From: Fibrobacter sp. UWB2
Lineage (GTDB): Bacteria; Fibrobacterota; Fibrobacteria; Fibrobacterales; Fibrobacteraceae
DNA length: 64,000 bases
Assembly: GCF_002210425.1 (NCBI RefSeq)
Contig: NZ_MWQK01000006.1
Coordinates: 124,001 to 188,000 of the forward strand
Direction: 5' to 3'
The position numbers were made by a program, and so were the translations under genes. Positions 1-8,509 of this stretch are shown one piece after another; the first letter of the stretch is position 1, and each line of letters opens with the position of its first letter. Under the pieces are notes generated by a model. The model searched no databases. It worked only from the letters and a program-made list of their open reading frames with translations, and had not been told where the DNA came from.

Positions 1-1164
1 CTTTTTCTGGAATTTTGTGGCTGCATAAAGGATGCTCCCCATGCGGCTGCGGACGACAGAGTTTTCCTTGCTTTCGCGGTGTTCACCGACAATGCTGATG
101 TTTGTGAGCACGAGCGGGCGGTTGAGCTTTTTTGCAATCGCTTTGGCGAGTTCTGTTTTGCCGGTACCTTCGACACCGTAGAAGAAAAGGTTCAAGCCTT
201 CGCCGACTTTGGCGTGCTTGATCATGTTGAAAGCCAATTCCACTTTCGGGTTATTGTTGCAGAGTTTCTTGAACGGGACGGAATCGCCTTCATAGACTCT
301 AAAATAGAGGCTGTCCAGATCGTTGCCGGAATGACCATCGAGGAACGTGCCGATGCGCTTGGAAATGTCGAGGTCTTCGTCAAGGATGCCCATCTGCTTG
401 AGCGTCCCCTTGTTCGAGACTGCGTTTTCGAAATCAACGTCTGGATAAAGCTGAGGGAAAATGTCCGGAAGCACAGCTCCCCTGAACCTGCGGGAACCGA
501 TTATCTCCAAAAGCGAACTGCATTGTTCCTTGTTGAAGAAAATCCACGAGAACATCATGATTTCCATTTCGTCGTCGGTCAGGTTGAACGACTTCTGCAC
601 GATTTCAAGGCGCTTGTAATACGCGTCGTGCACGTCTTTGTTCTCTTCCAGAAAGCCGAGCAGTTCACGGACGATGCTATCGTAGAAAACCTTTTGCGAT
701 TGCTGGTCAAAAATGCCTTCGCCGCACAGGTAATTGCGCACGAAATCCGTGATTTCGCGGACGGAGCAGGAACGGTCAATGACGTCGTTGAATCGTACGA
801 CAGCCATTTGGCGGCGCTGGTAGGCGACGCTCATTTCTTCGCTCTCTTCGTTGCAGCGGAGTCTCTTGCCGGCATAATTGCCGTTCGATTCCTTGATGAA
901 GCGCTTCTTGGCGTTAATCGGGAGGCTGTCTTCTTCGGCGTTGAGCTTTTCGAAATGTTCAGAGAGGTCTTTTAGCACGCGGGAGGCACGTTCTTTGGAG
1001 ATGATGGCGATGCAGTCGTCGGCATCGGGGTAGCTCTTGCAAATCCGCATCATGCGAATCCAGTATTCATAGCTCTTGAGCGTTACGAAATCGAGCTCAA
1101 AGTTTTTGCGGGTGCACTCAGTATTCAGGGAATTTAAAACGCGACCGAAGTAATTTTCTCTCAT
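1..1164 (-). CDS. AAA-type ATPase, C-terminal end outside the window
   Basis: The 388 residues in the window read without a stop from ATG at 1164, which has a strong ribosome site (AAAGGAGG) four bases upstream. The first roughly 300 residues are charged and helical and match no family I recognise. Near residue 325-333 is a Walker A loop (GVEGTGKT) in the context FFYGVEGTGKTELAKAIA, typical of AAA proteins that remodel protein or nucleic-acid substrates. Walker B and the sensor motifs would lie beyond base 1 and cannot be checked. The gene is monocistronic here; a TATAAT hexamer at 1216-1221 on the minus strand could be its -10 element. ATPase activity is a confident family inference; the substrate is unknown. 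Confidence 0.8.
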   Translation of the reverse strand, partial: MRENYFGRVLNSLNTECTRKNFELDFVTLKSYEYWIRMMRICKSYPDADDCIAIISKERASRVLKDLSEHFEKLNAEEDSLPINAKKRFIKESNGNYAGKRLRCNEESEEMSVAYQRRQMAVVRFNDVIDRSCSVREITDFVRNYLCGEGIFDQQSQKVFYDSIVRELLGFLEENKDVHDAYYKRLEIVQKSFNLTDDEMEIMMFSWIFFNKEQCSSLLEIIGSRRFRGAVLPDIFPQLYPDVDFENAVSNKGTLKQMGILDEDLDISKRIGTFLDGHSGNDLDSLYFRVYEGDSVPFKKLCNNNPKVELAFNMIKHAKVGEGLNLFFYGVEGTGKTELAKAIAKKLNRPLVLTNISIVGEHRESKENSVVRSRMGSILYAATKFQKK

Positions 1165-1300
1165 AAAACCTCCTTTAAACGGCAAATTTTCTCATAGCAA
1201 ACACCTAAAACCGCAATTATATATCGTTTTGCCTATCGAATCTGTAAAACGAAACGGTTGCTTTTTTTTTGCCGTAATTTTTTATGGCTACAATATAGAT

Positions 1301-1331
1301 TTGGGATGCGACAAATATCGTCGTATCCCAA
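1301..1331. repeat. 12-bp-arm inverted repeat
   Basis: TTGGGATGCGAC and GTCGTATCCCAA pair with one G-T mismatch around a 7-base loop. It lies between the AAA gene and the 3' end of the first lipoprotein gene. No T-run follows on either strand, so it is not an obvious intrinsic terminator; it may be an operator or an mRNA 3'-end hairpin. Confidence 0.55.
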
Positions 1332-1374
1332 TGCTATGCAAAAACGGTCGCAAAACCGCTACAAATGTTTTTTT

Positions 1375-2352
1375 CTATTTGAGTTTTTTACTGATGTACT
1401 CGTCGTAGTCGACTGTACCGCACTTCATGGATTCGTTGAGCTTGAATGTTATGTCGATTTTTGGACTTTCTGAAAGCTCTCCGCAGTATTCGAACAGGAA
1501 TCCGACGTGCATGTCAAACGGGCGTGCTTCGTAGGCACAGTTGTCATGGACTTCTGTGATGGCGATGGTGTCCTTTGAAATCTTGGTAAGCACGTGTACA
1601 GCGGGCGATGTGTCGATAACGTTTAGTACATAGAGCGGGCACCCGTCCTGAGTTCTTGAAACAGCTCCGTTGTTTTCATAGAGCTTGTTGCCCATGTTCA
1701 TGGCTGTTCTTAAAAACAGTACGCCTAATCCACTGGCGTTTTCAGCGGTAAGCTTGTGCAGCCCGAGTTCTCTCAGCTTTGCGATGCTTGGACTTTCAAA
1801 ACATGTTTCTTGTGATGCGTCGCAACTTTTAAAAGTCACGTTGTAGCCGAGGACGTTGTCGTCGTAAGAGACATCGGTGATATTGTAATTTTTGAGATAG
1901 TCGTCAAGCGTGTATGCAGACGCCCCGTCTGAACCGCAATAGCATTTTGCGTCGCCTTGGCAATGACAATCGGGGTTGCCGAAACTAGGTGCGCCGCCAC
2001 TGCTGCCGGCTCCGCTATTTCCGGGAACGGAATCGGATAAGGAGGGAGTCGGGTCTATCGTGATTGGCACAAAACCGTCGTATTCCGATTGGGACGACGA
2101 TGAATTATTTGTGGTTGGTGACGGGACTGATGAGGCGCTACTTGTGATAATAGGAAAATCGTTTGGTGTTTCTAGAGATTTGCCGGAATCCGATTCGATG
2201 GAGCGGTCTGTGGAACTGCTTGACTGCGTCCCATAGGCGAACTGGTTTGGCTCTTCGGCAGTTCCGGCTATTTTGTCAGAACAGGCCGAGAGGCTAAATG
2301 CGGAGAATGCCGCGACGCATATAGTCAAGAATTTATTGAACAACTTAGTCAT
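1375..2352 (-). CDS. Predicted lipoprotein with Ser-rich linker, partner of the upstream TIGR02147 gene
   Basis: A 325-residue exported protein of unknown function. The N-terminus is a lipoprotein signal with lipobox LSAC, followed by SDK, a GT..EPN motif and a linker rich in Ser, Pro and Gly up to about residue 125. A Cys-rich stretch follows (CHCQGDAKCYC), then a globular domain with several further Cys that are probably oxidised in the periplasm or at the surface. I chose ATG 2352 over ATG 2358 because AAGGAG is seven bases from the former and only one base from the latter. It overlaps the end of the TIGR02147 gene by eight bases, so the two are translationally linked. The start of the mature protein resembles those of the lipoproteins at 18179 and 20261, also TIGR02147 partners. 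Confidence 0.88.
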   Translation of the reverse strand: MTKLFNKFLTICVAAFSAFSLSACSDKIAGTAEEPNQFAYGTQSSSSTDRSIESDSGKSLETPNDFPIITSSASSVPSPTTNNSSSSQSEYDGFVPITIDPTPSLSDSVPGNSGAGSSGGAPSFGNPDCHCQGDAKCYCGSDGASAYTLDDYLKNYNITDVSYDDNVLGYNVTFKSCDASQETCFESPSIAKLRELGLHKLTAENASGLGVLFLRTAMNMGNKLYENNGAVSRTQDGCPLYVLNVIDTSPAVHVLTKISKDTIAITEVHDNCAYEARPFDMHVGFLFEYCGELSESPKIDITFKLNESMKCGTVDYDEYISKKLK

Positions 2353-3175
2353 TGCCATTCTCCTTCGCCTTTCTTGTGAGAGGGAATAACTGTAAATTTA
2401 GTCTATAAACTTGATCGATGTTTTTGTCGCCTGCGGCAATGCTCACGATTTTGCGGCGGCATTCGTCGAGCTCCTTGACGATTTGTTCGTAAGAGTCCTT
2501 GGATATGCCCATAGTGACACCGGAGAAGTTGCGCTCAGTGCGGGCGAGGTCGAGCGAATTGGCGGCGATTTTGGCCATTTCGCGGTGCATATCGCGGATG
2601 GCAAGCTTAGTTGCTTCGGGGGAACCCTTGATGGACGTTTCTGTCTGGGAGTATGTGTTTTCTCCCTCTTTTTTGAGGAACCCTGCCTTGACCAAAAAAT
2701 CAAGGGACTGCTTGATGTCTGCGGCGGAAACGTCCGTGTAGCACATCTTGGCAAGTTCACCCGGAGTGGCGCCTGGCATAAGCGGGGCGAGTTCTCGTAA
2801 GACTGGGTTTCGCCAGCTTTCGTAAAATTCAAACAGGTCGCCTTCGACGACTCTGACTTTGTGGACTCTTGCGATTTCGAGCATTTCTTCGTAGGCGGCT
2901 TTCTTTTTCACTTCGTCCGTTTCTTGGCCGAAGTTCACCATCGCCCTGAAGTAGTCCATCTCGAATCCGACAAGCCCCATGGCTTGCCCGGTGCGCTCGA
3001 CTCCGATACGGCTTAAATTGCTTTTCCCGTCGCAGACGACCTTCATGTATGAAGATGAGGTAAAGCCTGCGGCTTTGGAAAATTCACGCCACGAGAAAAC
3101 ATGGCGGAGCTTGCGCTCTTCATAAAAGTCGCGCATGTACTGTCGGAAGTCGGAGTATTCGATAATTGCTTTCAT
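2345..3175 (-). CDS. TIGR02147 (DUF4423-like) family protein, putative regulator
   Basis: A protein of about 276 residues, clearly paralogous to that at 17344. Shared blocks include FSWREF, VRELAPLMPGA, the VSA/SLDFL..AGFL region and the C-terminal QVYRLNLQLFPL. The N-terminal 70 residues look like a helix-turn-helix (SWREFSKAAGFTSSSYMKVV), so a transcriptional role is plausible; the family, expanded in Fibrobacter, has no established function. I prefer ATG 3175 to GTG 3178 because it aligns with the paralogue's start (MKAIIEY versus MKPIVEY). The 3' end overlaps the lipoprotein gene at 1375. A promoter (TTGCTT, 17 bp, TATATT) lies directly before the start codon. Confidence 0.9.
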   Translation of the reverse strand: MKAIIEYSDFRQYMRDFYEERKLRHVFSWREFSKAAGFTSSSYMKVVCDGKSNLSRIGVERTGQAMGLVGFEMDYFRAMVNFGQETDEVKKKAAYEEMLEIARVHKVRVVEGDLFEFYESWRNPVLRELAPLMPGATPGELAKMCYTDVSAADIKQSLDFLVKAGFLKKEGENTYSQTETSIKGSPEATKLAIRDMHREMAKIAANSLDLARTERNFSGVTMGISKDSYEQIVKELDECRRKIVSIAAGDKNIDQVYRLNLQLFPLTRKAKENGND

Positions 3176-3183
3176 CACTCCTA

Positions 3184-3212
3184 AATATAAATTGAATTTT
3201 ACGGAAAAGCAA
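3184..3212 (-). promoter_or_regulatory. Promoter directly abutting the TIGR02147 start codon
   Basis: On the minus strand TTGCTT (3207-3212) and TATATT (3184-3189) are separated by exactly 17 bp. The -10 hexamer ends eight bases before ATG 3175, so transcription should start at or next to the start codon. A GGAG lies within that eight-base gap but would be barely transcribed. Confidence 0.65.
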
Positions 3213-3397
3213 TGTTTTTATAAAACGGAAATTTGCAAAAATGAGCTAAAATGGCGTTTTTGATTAAAAATTTGTGTACTTGTGTTGTATATGCAACGTT
3301 TGCGGCTTTCGGACTCGCTTTGTGATGGAAATTATGTTTTTGAGAATAAACAGGGATTTTTGTCCTAATGTAATAGAAATAGAGTATTTTTGTAACT

Positions 3398-4531
3398 ATG
3401 AGCGTTTTTGGATTTTATGTCGAAGTCAATGCGGGATGCGTCGTGATACTGCTGCTGCTTTTGTACAGTATCAAGAGACTCCCGACTCCGCAGGTCAAGT
3501 ATGAACTTTTCCAGACGCTTGTGCTTTGGCATATTGTCTATTTCATAAGTGACTCTGTTTGGGCGCTTGTGAACGATGCTACTATCCCGAAAAATACGTT
3601 TACTGTCTTGGCGGTGAATTATTTCAATGCCATTATTATGCCGGTTGTCGCGTATAACTGTTTTATGTTTGCTGAAATCAGCACGCGCCCGGAAATGACT
3701 CGCATGCAGATTGAACGGTTCCGGTGCAAATTGCGTATCCCGATTATCGTGCAGTTTGTGGCGTTGCTCATTTCTTTTTGGATTGCTCCCGACTTTTGGC
3801 TTGATGACCGGCTAGAACCCATTGGCTTTTATTATTTCATCTTAGCATTCTTGCCGTTAATTTATTGGATGGCGGGAACTATTCGAGGATTGCTCCGTAC
3901 GCGAACTATGCTGAACAGGGCTAATCTTGGAACGTATCTGATTGTGGCGAGTTATACGCCGGGTGTGTTGGTGGCGGGCGGTGCTCAGGTTCTCTTTGCA
4001 TTGACGACTCCGATTTTCTGCTTCTGGTGTACCGCAATTATTTTGTTTGCGTATTTGCATATGCAAAACCAGCTGATTTCGACGGATTCATTGACGATGC
4101 TCAATAACCGCAATCGTCTGCATGATTATTTGCACCAGCCACGTGAAGAGAAGAACTCTTTTGTGATTATGGTGGACGTGGACCACTTTAAGCAAATTAA
4201 CGATACTTACGGCCATGCCGAAGGAGACCGTGCGCTCATTATTGTTTCGCAGGCGCTCAAGAAGGCTTGTGAACGCTTGGGATCTTCGATGTTCCTCTGC
4301 CGTTATGGTGGCGACGAGTTCTTGATGATTGCGCAGACGGAAGTCCCGGACGATGTGGTTAAGGAAGTCCGCGGTTGCTTGCAAGAAGAAGTCGCAAAGC
4401 AGGGCGTGTCACGCTCCTATAAGATTGAGGCGAGCATGGGCTTTGCCCGCTGGGATGGAAATCCTGAAAGCTTCAAGGAAAGCATGATCAACGCCGACAA
4501 GAGAATGTACGAAGACAAGCGCTTGGCGTAG
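3398..4531 (+). CDS. Membrane-anchored diguanylate cyclase (GGDEF)
   Basis: A 377-residue protein that should make cyclic di-GMP from two GTP. The first ~220 residues contain several hydrophobic stretches, about six or seven membrane segments, forming an unassigned sensor. The C-terminal GGDEF domain is intact: the metal/substrate segment DVDHFKQINDTYGH, then RYGGDEF near residue 304. The residues where an inhibitory RxxD I-site would sit read GSSM, so allosteric product inhibition at that site is unlikely. No EAL domain is present. The gene is monocistronic, and its stop is two bases from the stop of the convergent MFS gene. Confidence 0.92.
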   Translation: MSVFGFYVEVNAGCVVILLLLLYSIKRLPTPQVKYELFQTLVLWHIVYFISDSVWALVNDATIPKNTFTVLAVNYFNAIIMPVVAYNCFMFAEISTRPEMTRMQIERFRCKLRIPIIVQFVALLISFWIAPDFWLDDRLEPIGFYYFILAFLPLIYWMAGTIRGLLRTRTMLNRANLGTYLIVASYTPGVLVAGGAQVLFALTTPIFCFWCTAIILFAYLHMQNQLISTDSLTMLNNRNRLHDYLHQPREEKNSFVIMVDVDHFKQINDTYGHAEGDRALIIVSQALKKACERLGSSMFLCRYGGDEFLMIAQTEVPDDVVKEVRGCLQEEVAKQGVSRSYKIEASMGFARWDGNPESFKESMINADKRMYEDKRLA

Positions 4532-4533
4532 TC

Positions 4534-5724
4534 TTATCCCTCAAGCTTGTTTTTCAAATAATGCCTTGAGGTGTAGGCGAGGAACATGACGTCGGCGATA
4601 GCGAGTGCGATGCCGCAGACGAAGAACACTTGCTGGTGCATCCCGAAGTGGTTCGCCATGGCGCCGCCTACGAGAATTCCTGTTCCAATGCCGATGTCCC
4701 ATCCCGAAAGGTAGGTGCTGTTTGCCGTGCCGCGCTGGTCGTGGCGGGCGAGGTTCACGCACATAGTCTGGTAGCCGGGGAAGATAAGTCCGAGGCTTGT
4801 TCCGATAAGGAATGCAGACAAGAAGAACGTAATGGGCCCGTGGCTAAAGGCGAGGATAAAGTAGGCGATGACGATCAGCGTCATTCCGGAACCCACAAGA
4901 TGAATCAGATAACCGCGGTCAATCAAGCGGCCTGTCATGATGCGGTTCAAGATGAGGCCTGTGGCGATGAGCGCGTAGAACCAGCCCGTGCCGCCAATGC
5001 CAAGTTCATTGGCGTAAATGGCGATGTAGTTTGTGACCGGGCCGTACGCAAATCCGACGAAGATGAAATTTGCAAATTGCGGAACCGCGCGCGTGAGGAA
5101 AAATCGGTCGAGCGAAAGCGGGGCGCAGACCTTCTTTTCACGGGGCTTCACCTTGAGCGTCTGCACAAGCACAAGTCCAATCACGCAAAGGATTGTAGAA
5201 ATGGCAAAAACGATCCCGTCGCCGAATGCTTCGTAAAGAAACATTCCGGTCATGGGACCGGTGGCGAAGGCCAAGTTCACGCTGATCCCGAAATACCCGA
5301 TGCCTTCGCCTCGGCGACTTGCGGGCAGAGCATCAATAGCCACCGTATTACTTGCGGTACTCGAAATGCCAAAGAACAGCCCGTGTGCAAAACGCACGAC
5401 CGCTAGAATCGGCAATAGTCCGACCGTCTTATAGCCTAAAAAGCAGAGCGTAAATGCGAAAAACGTCCAAAAGTATAGCGGCTTTCGGCTGAACGTATCG
5501 ACGAGAAATCCGGCAAACGGCCTGCAGACGAGCGCGCCAATCGTGTAGAGCGAAATGATGAACCCTGCGGTTGCGTTGTCTGTCTGGAACTTGTCGATGA
5601 TGTACAACGGCAAAATCGGCAATAGCTGGTAAAAGCTAAAGAACAGCAAAAAGTTCGCCGCAGCGACTGTAATGAACGTGCGGGTCCAAAGTGTATTATC
5701 GGGCGTGTTGGATTTTGTTAGCAT
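4534..5724 (-). CDS. MFS transporter
   Basis: A 396-residue inner-membrane protein with about 12 hydrophobic helices and no signal peptide, matching the usual major facilitator length. The loop between helices 2 and 3 carries the MFS signature as GFLVDTFSRKP, and the repeat-related GRLIDRGY occurs after helix 8. The organisation suggests a drug/metabolite efflux or sugar-efflux type carrier; the substrate cannot be read from sequence. It is convergent with the diguanylate cyclase and divergent from the TIGR02171-type lipoprotein gene, with only 27 bases between the two starts. Confidence 0.88.
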   Translation of the reverse strand: MLTKSNTPDNTLWTRTFITVAAANFLLFFSFYQLLPILPLYIIDKFQTDNATAGFIISLYTIGALVCRPFAGFLVDTFSRKPLYFWTFFAFTLCFLGYKTVGLLPILAVVRFAHGLFFGISSTASNTVAIDALPASRRGEGIGYFGISVNLAFATGPMTGMFLYEAFGDGIVFAISTILCVIGLVLVQTLKVKPREKKVCAPLSLDRFFLTRAVPQFANFIFVGFAYGPVTNYIAIYANELGIGGTGWFYALIATGLILNRIMTGRLIDRGYLIHLVGSGMTLIVIAYFILAFSHGPITFFLSAFLIGTSLGLIFPGYQTMCVNLARHDQRGTANSTYLSGWDIGIGTGILVGGAMANHFGMHQQVFFVCGIALAIADVMFLAYTSRHYLKNKLEG

Positions 5725-5739
5725 GTAAGCAAAAAATAG

Positions 5740-5745
5740 TATATT
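5740..5745 (+). promoter_or_regulatory. TATATT -10 element six bases before the lipoprotein start
   Basis: TATATT is followed by GAGGGT and then ATG 5752. TTGTTA at 5715-5720 is a possible -35 but with a long 19-bp spacer. If used, the mRNA would be leaderless or nearly so. Confidence 0.5.
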
Positions 5746-5751
5746 GAGGGT

Positions 5752-8496
5752 ATGGAGAAAATTATTCGAATTTTAATGTTGTCTTTTTTGACAATTGCGG
5801 TTGCTACATCCTGTTCGGACGATAGCCATTCAGGGGACAATAATTCTGTGGCGCCGGAGCAAGACGAACTGAACGTCGACGGCTTTGTCTATGTGCAGGC
5901 TAAGGGCAAAAAGACGACGCTTGGGACGGATGACGTTTCTGCCAAAACGTTGGAACGTCCGAAAATGACTGCTGAGTTTACCTATGATTTTTATATCGGT
6001 CGCCACGAAGTTATCTGTAGAGACTTCAATGACTTGATGCGCAAAGAAACGGGTGTGAAGCTCTCTTGCAAACAGGATTCTTTGCCTGCTGCAAACGTGA
6101 CGTTTTACGATGCCGTCTTGTATGCAAATGCTTTGAGCAAAAAACATGGGCTTGATACGGCATATGATTATACGAGTGCCGAATTTGATTCCGAAAAGCA
6201 TTGTGTCAAGATGAAAGGTTACAAGTTCAATCCGCAGAAGAAAGGCTTTAGATTGCCGACCGAAGCGGAATGGATTTTTGTTGCGTCGAAAAACTGGAAA
6301 ACGGAACAAAGCTGGAATGGGGCTAACTCGGGTTCGACAGCGCATCAGGTATGTACTTCCAAGAATGCAGGGAATATCTGCGACATGGCGGGGAACATGC
6401 TCGAACTTGTAAATGACCGCTATGCCACTTTTAGGGATACGACTGTATCCAATTTTGTGGGCTCGATTGATGGCGATGCCATTGGTTCTTGCGTGGTGAA
6501 GGGCGGTAGCTACTTGAGCTCCCCGACGGCGATGTATTTGTATAGCAGGGGAGATACTTATCCTATCTTGAGTTCGACAAAGGGTGATTACATCGGGTTC
6601 CGCTTGGTGAGTGGTGAAATCCCGGATGCAACGTGGTTTACGGATAACGGAAGCACCGTGTCTGCTCCGATTACGCCGCTAATCCAGCCGTCTGAACTGC
6701 GACAGCTTACAAGTTCTTATAATGTAAAGCTTGCGTTCCGAAATGACATCAGCGGGAACTTGGCTTATGTGGACTTTGCTAAAACGGCGAAGGTTGTTGA
6801 AATTGAAGATAAAATAGATGTCTATCACCCGGATATTTCTCCGGATGGTAAGCATGTGGCTTTCTGCACGTCGATGGAAGGCGTGCTGAAGGAATCTGAA
6901 GTCTATGTCCGCGACTTGAATGAATCGGGAAGCAACCTAGTGAAGTTGCCGGTGGAAAATGCGGCGGTCCCGCGCTGGCGTGTGAACCCGAATGGCGATA
7001 CCGTGATTGTGTACGTGACTTCGGCAAGGAACAATAAAGGCGAAGAATTTATGAAGGAGAGCACGTGGCAAGTCAAGTTCTCGAAGGGCAAATTTGGAAC
7101 GCCGCAAAAGCTTTTTGACGGCGCTTACCATGGCGGTGTCGAAAAGGATAATAGCTTTGGAATTTCTTCTTCGACGTTGTTGCGTGCGCATTTGACTGAT
7201 GTGCTTACGGGTACAGATGTGATTTGGTACAATGGCGAACAGGCGTGCAATGCGTCTCTGACGAAGGACGGAACGAAGCGTACGCTGTTCCTTGATTTTG
7301 GTGGTACGCGTGGACGCGATTTTGTGGGCGTGAATTATGGCGTTCACGAACGAATTCTCGTAGCGGATAGCACGGGGCATTTGGTGCGCACGGTGGCGTC
7401 TCCTGCGAAATACACGTTTGACCATACCGAATGGGCTGTAGGTATGTTGAACGGTGAACCGAGCAATTTGATTGTCGCAAGCCTTACGGATTACAATGGG
7501 GCGCATCGCCAGCTGGCGCTTGTGAACTTGGACAATGGTGACGTGACTCCGCTTGTGGAAGGCGAGGAACTTTGGCACCCGTGCTTGTGGGTTTGGCAAG
7601 ATGGTGAAGACCACCCGAAGCCGACCGTGGATGTGGATAGTGCCGGTGCGTATTACGACAACAATGCACCGAGCCCGTACCCGTTTGCGGTGGTTGAGCT
7701 GGGCATGAGGTTGCAATCGTTCTGGAATCAGAGCGACAAAATTGAAGTTGCGACTTTCGGTAGCTCGATGCTTTTGAACGCCGTGATTGAAGATTCCATC
7801 AAATCTTACAAGGTGATTAACATGGGTGTGACTTTGTCTGATATCCACCTGTTTGATTACCTGATTCGTAATTATGCAATCCCGTATGCACCGAAACTCA
7901 AGTACGTTGTGATTGAACTTTCGCCGGGATTCCTTTACAGGACCTACAATGAAATGACGGGGCCGGTTCTTGAAAATTCTCCGGGCATCCGCTATGACGA
8001 AAATCACTTGTCAAACGCTACGAAAAATGAAATTGCGGCGCTCAGTCAGGAACAGCAATTCCCGCAGGTGTTGCTTGGACAGCAGTATTTAGAAGGAACA
8101 TTCCTGTTGCCGGTGGGCGAGTGGGGCGTGCCGATTGTGAATGTGGATCTTTCTCTGTTGCCGTTCGATTCGCCGTCCTTGCAAGAGAACTTGGAAAAGA
8201 TTAAGGCGCTGAAAAAGTTTACAGATTCGAAGGGCGTCAAGCTGATTGCCGCGATTCCGCCACGCAACCCGGGTTACAAGGATACAGAGGCGTTCGACCC
8301 GTATGGCCCGAGTTGGGATGATGCGCATAAGATTATTGATGCGGTGAAAAATATGGGCATCGAGATTTTCGATGAATATAAAGATGGCCATCACGACTAT
8401 TCAGACGAGATGGCCAATAATCCGAATCATGTGAGCTATCTAGGGGCGGCTCAGTTCAGTGTAAGGCTTGATGCCTTCCTGAAGAAATTGAAATAG
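5752..8496 (+). CDS. TIGR02171-type giant lipoprotein: FGE-sulfatase, beta-propeller and SGNH-like domains
   Basis: A 914-residue lipoprotein (lipobox ending in TSC, then SDD). Residues ~40-290 form a formylglycine-generating-enzyme/sulfatase-modifying-type fold, with HEV near the start, GFRLPTEAEWIFVA, CDMAGNMLELVND and a closing GFRLVSGE. Residues ~330-620 contain TolB/WD-like repeats (YHPDISPDGKHVAF). The C-terminal ~260 residues look like an SGNH/GDSL hydrolase: FGSSM could hold the catalytic Ser and NPNHVSYLGAAQFS the catalytic His. Length and architecture match the Fibrobacter paralogous family TIGR02171, of unknown function. It is probably outer-membrane or surface anchored. The third-domain assignment is inference. 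Confidence 0.82.
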   Translation: MEKIIRILMLSFLTIAVATSCSDDSHSGDNNSVAPEQDELNVDGFVYVQAKGKKTTLGTDDVSAKTLERPKMTAEFTYDFYIGRHEVICRDFNDLMRKETGVKLSCKQDSLPAANVTFYDAVLYANALSKKHGLDTAYDYTSAEFDSEKHCVKMKGYKFNPQKKGFRLPTEAEWIFVASKNWKTEQSWNGANSGSTAHQVCTSKNAGNICDMAGNMLELVNDRYATFRDTTVSNFVGSIDGDAIGSCVVKGGSYLSSPTAMYLYSRGDTYPILSSTKGDYIGFRLVSGEIPDATWFTDNGSTVSAPITPLIQPSELRQLTSSYNVKLAFRNDISGNLAYVDFAKTAKVVEIEDKIDVYHPDISPDGKHVAFCTSMEGVLKESEVYVRDLNESGSNLVKLPVENAAVPRWRVNPNGDTVIVYVTSARNNKGEEFMKESTWQVKFSKGKFGTPQKLFDGAYHGGVEKDNSFGISSSTLLRAHLTDVLTGTDVIWYNGEQACNASLTKDGTKRTLFLDFGGTRGRDFVGVNYGVHERILVADSTGHLVRTVASPAKYTFDHTEWAVGMLNGEPSNLIVASLTDYNGAHRQLALVNLDNGDVTPLVEGEELWHPCLWVWQDGEDHPKPTVDVDSAGAYYDNNAPSPYPFAVVELGMRLQSFWNQSDKIEVATFGSSMLLNAVIEDSIKSYKVINMGVTLSDIHLFDYLIRNYAIPYAPKLKYVVIELSPGFLYRTYNEMTGPVLENSPGIRYDENHLSNATKNEIAALSQEQQFPQVLLGQQYLEGTFLLPVGEWGVPIVNVDLSLLPFDSPSLQENLEKIKALKKFTDSKGVKLIAAIPPRNPGYKDTEAFDPYGPSWDDAHKIIDAVKNMGIEIFDEYKDGHHDYSDEMANNPNHVSYLGAAQFSVRLDAFLKKLK

Positions 8497-8509
8497 GACG
8501 CGGTACCTA

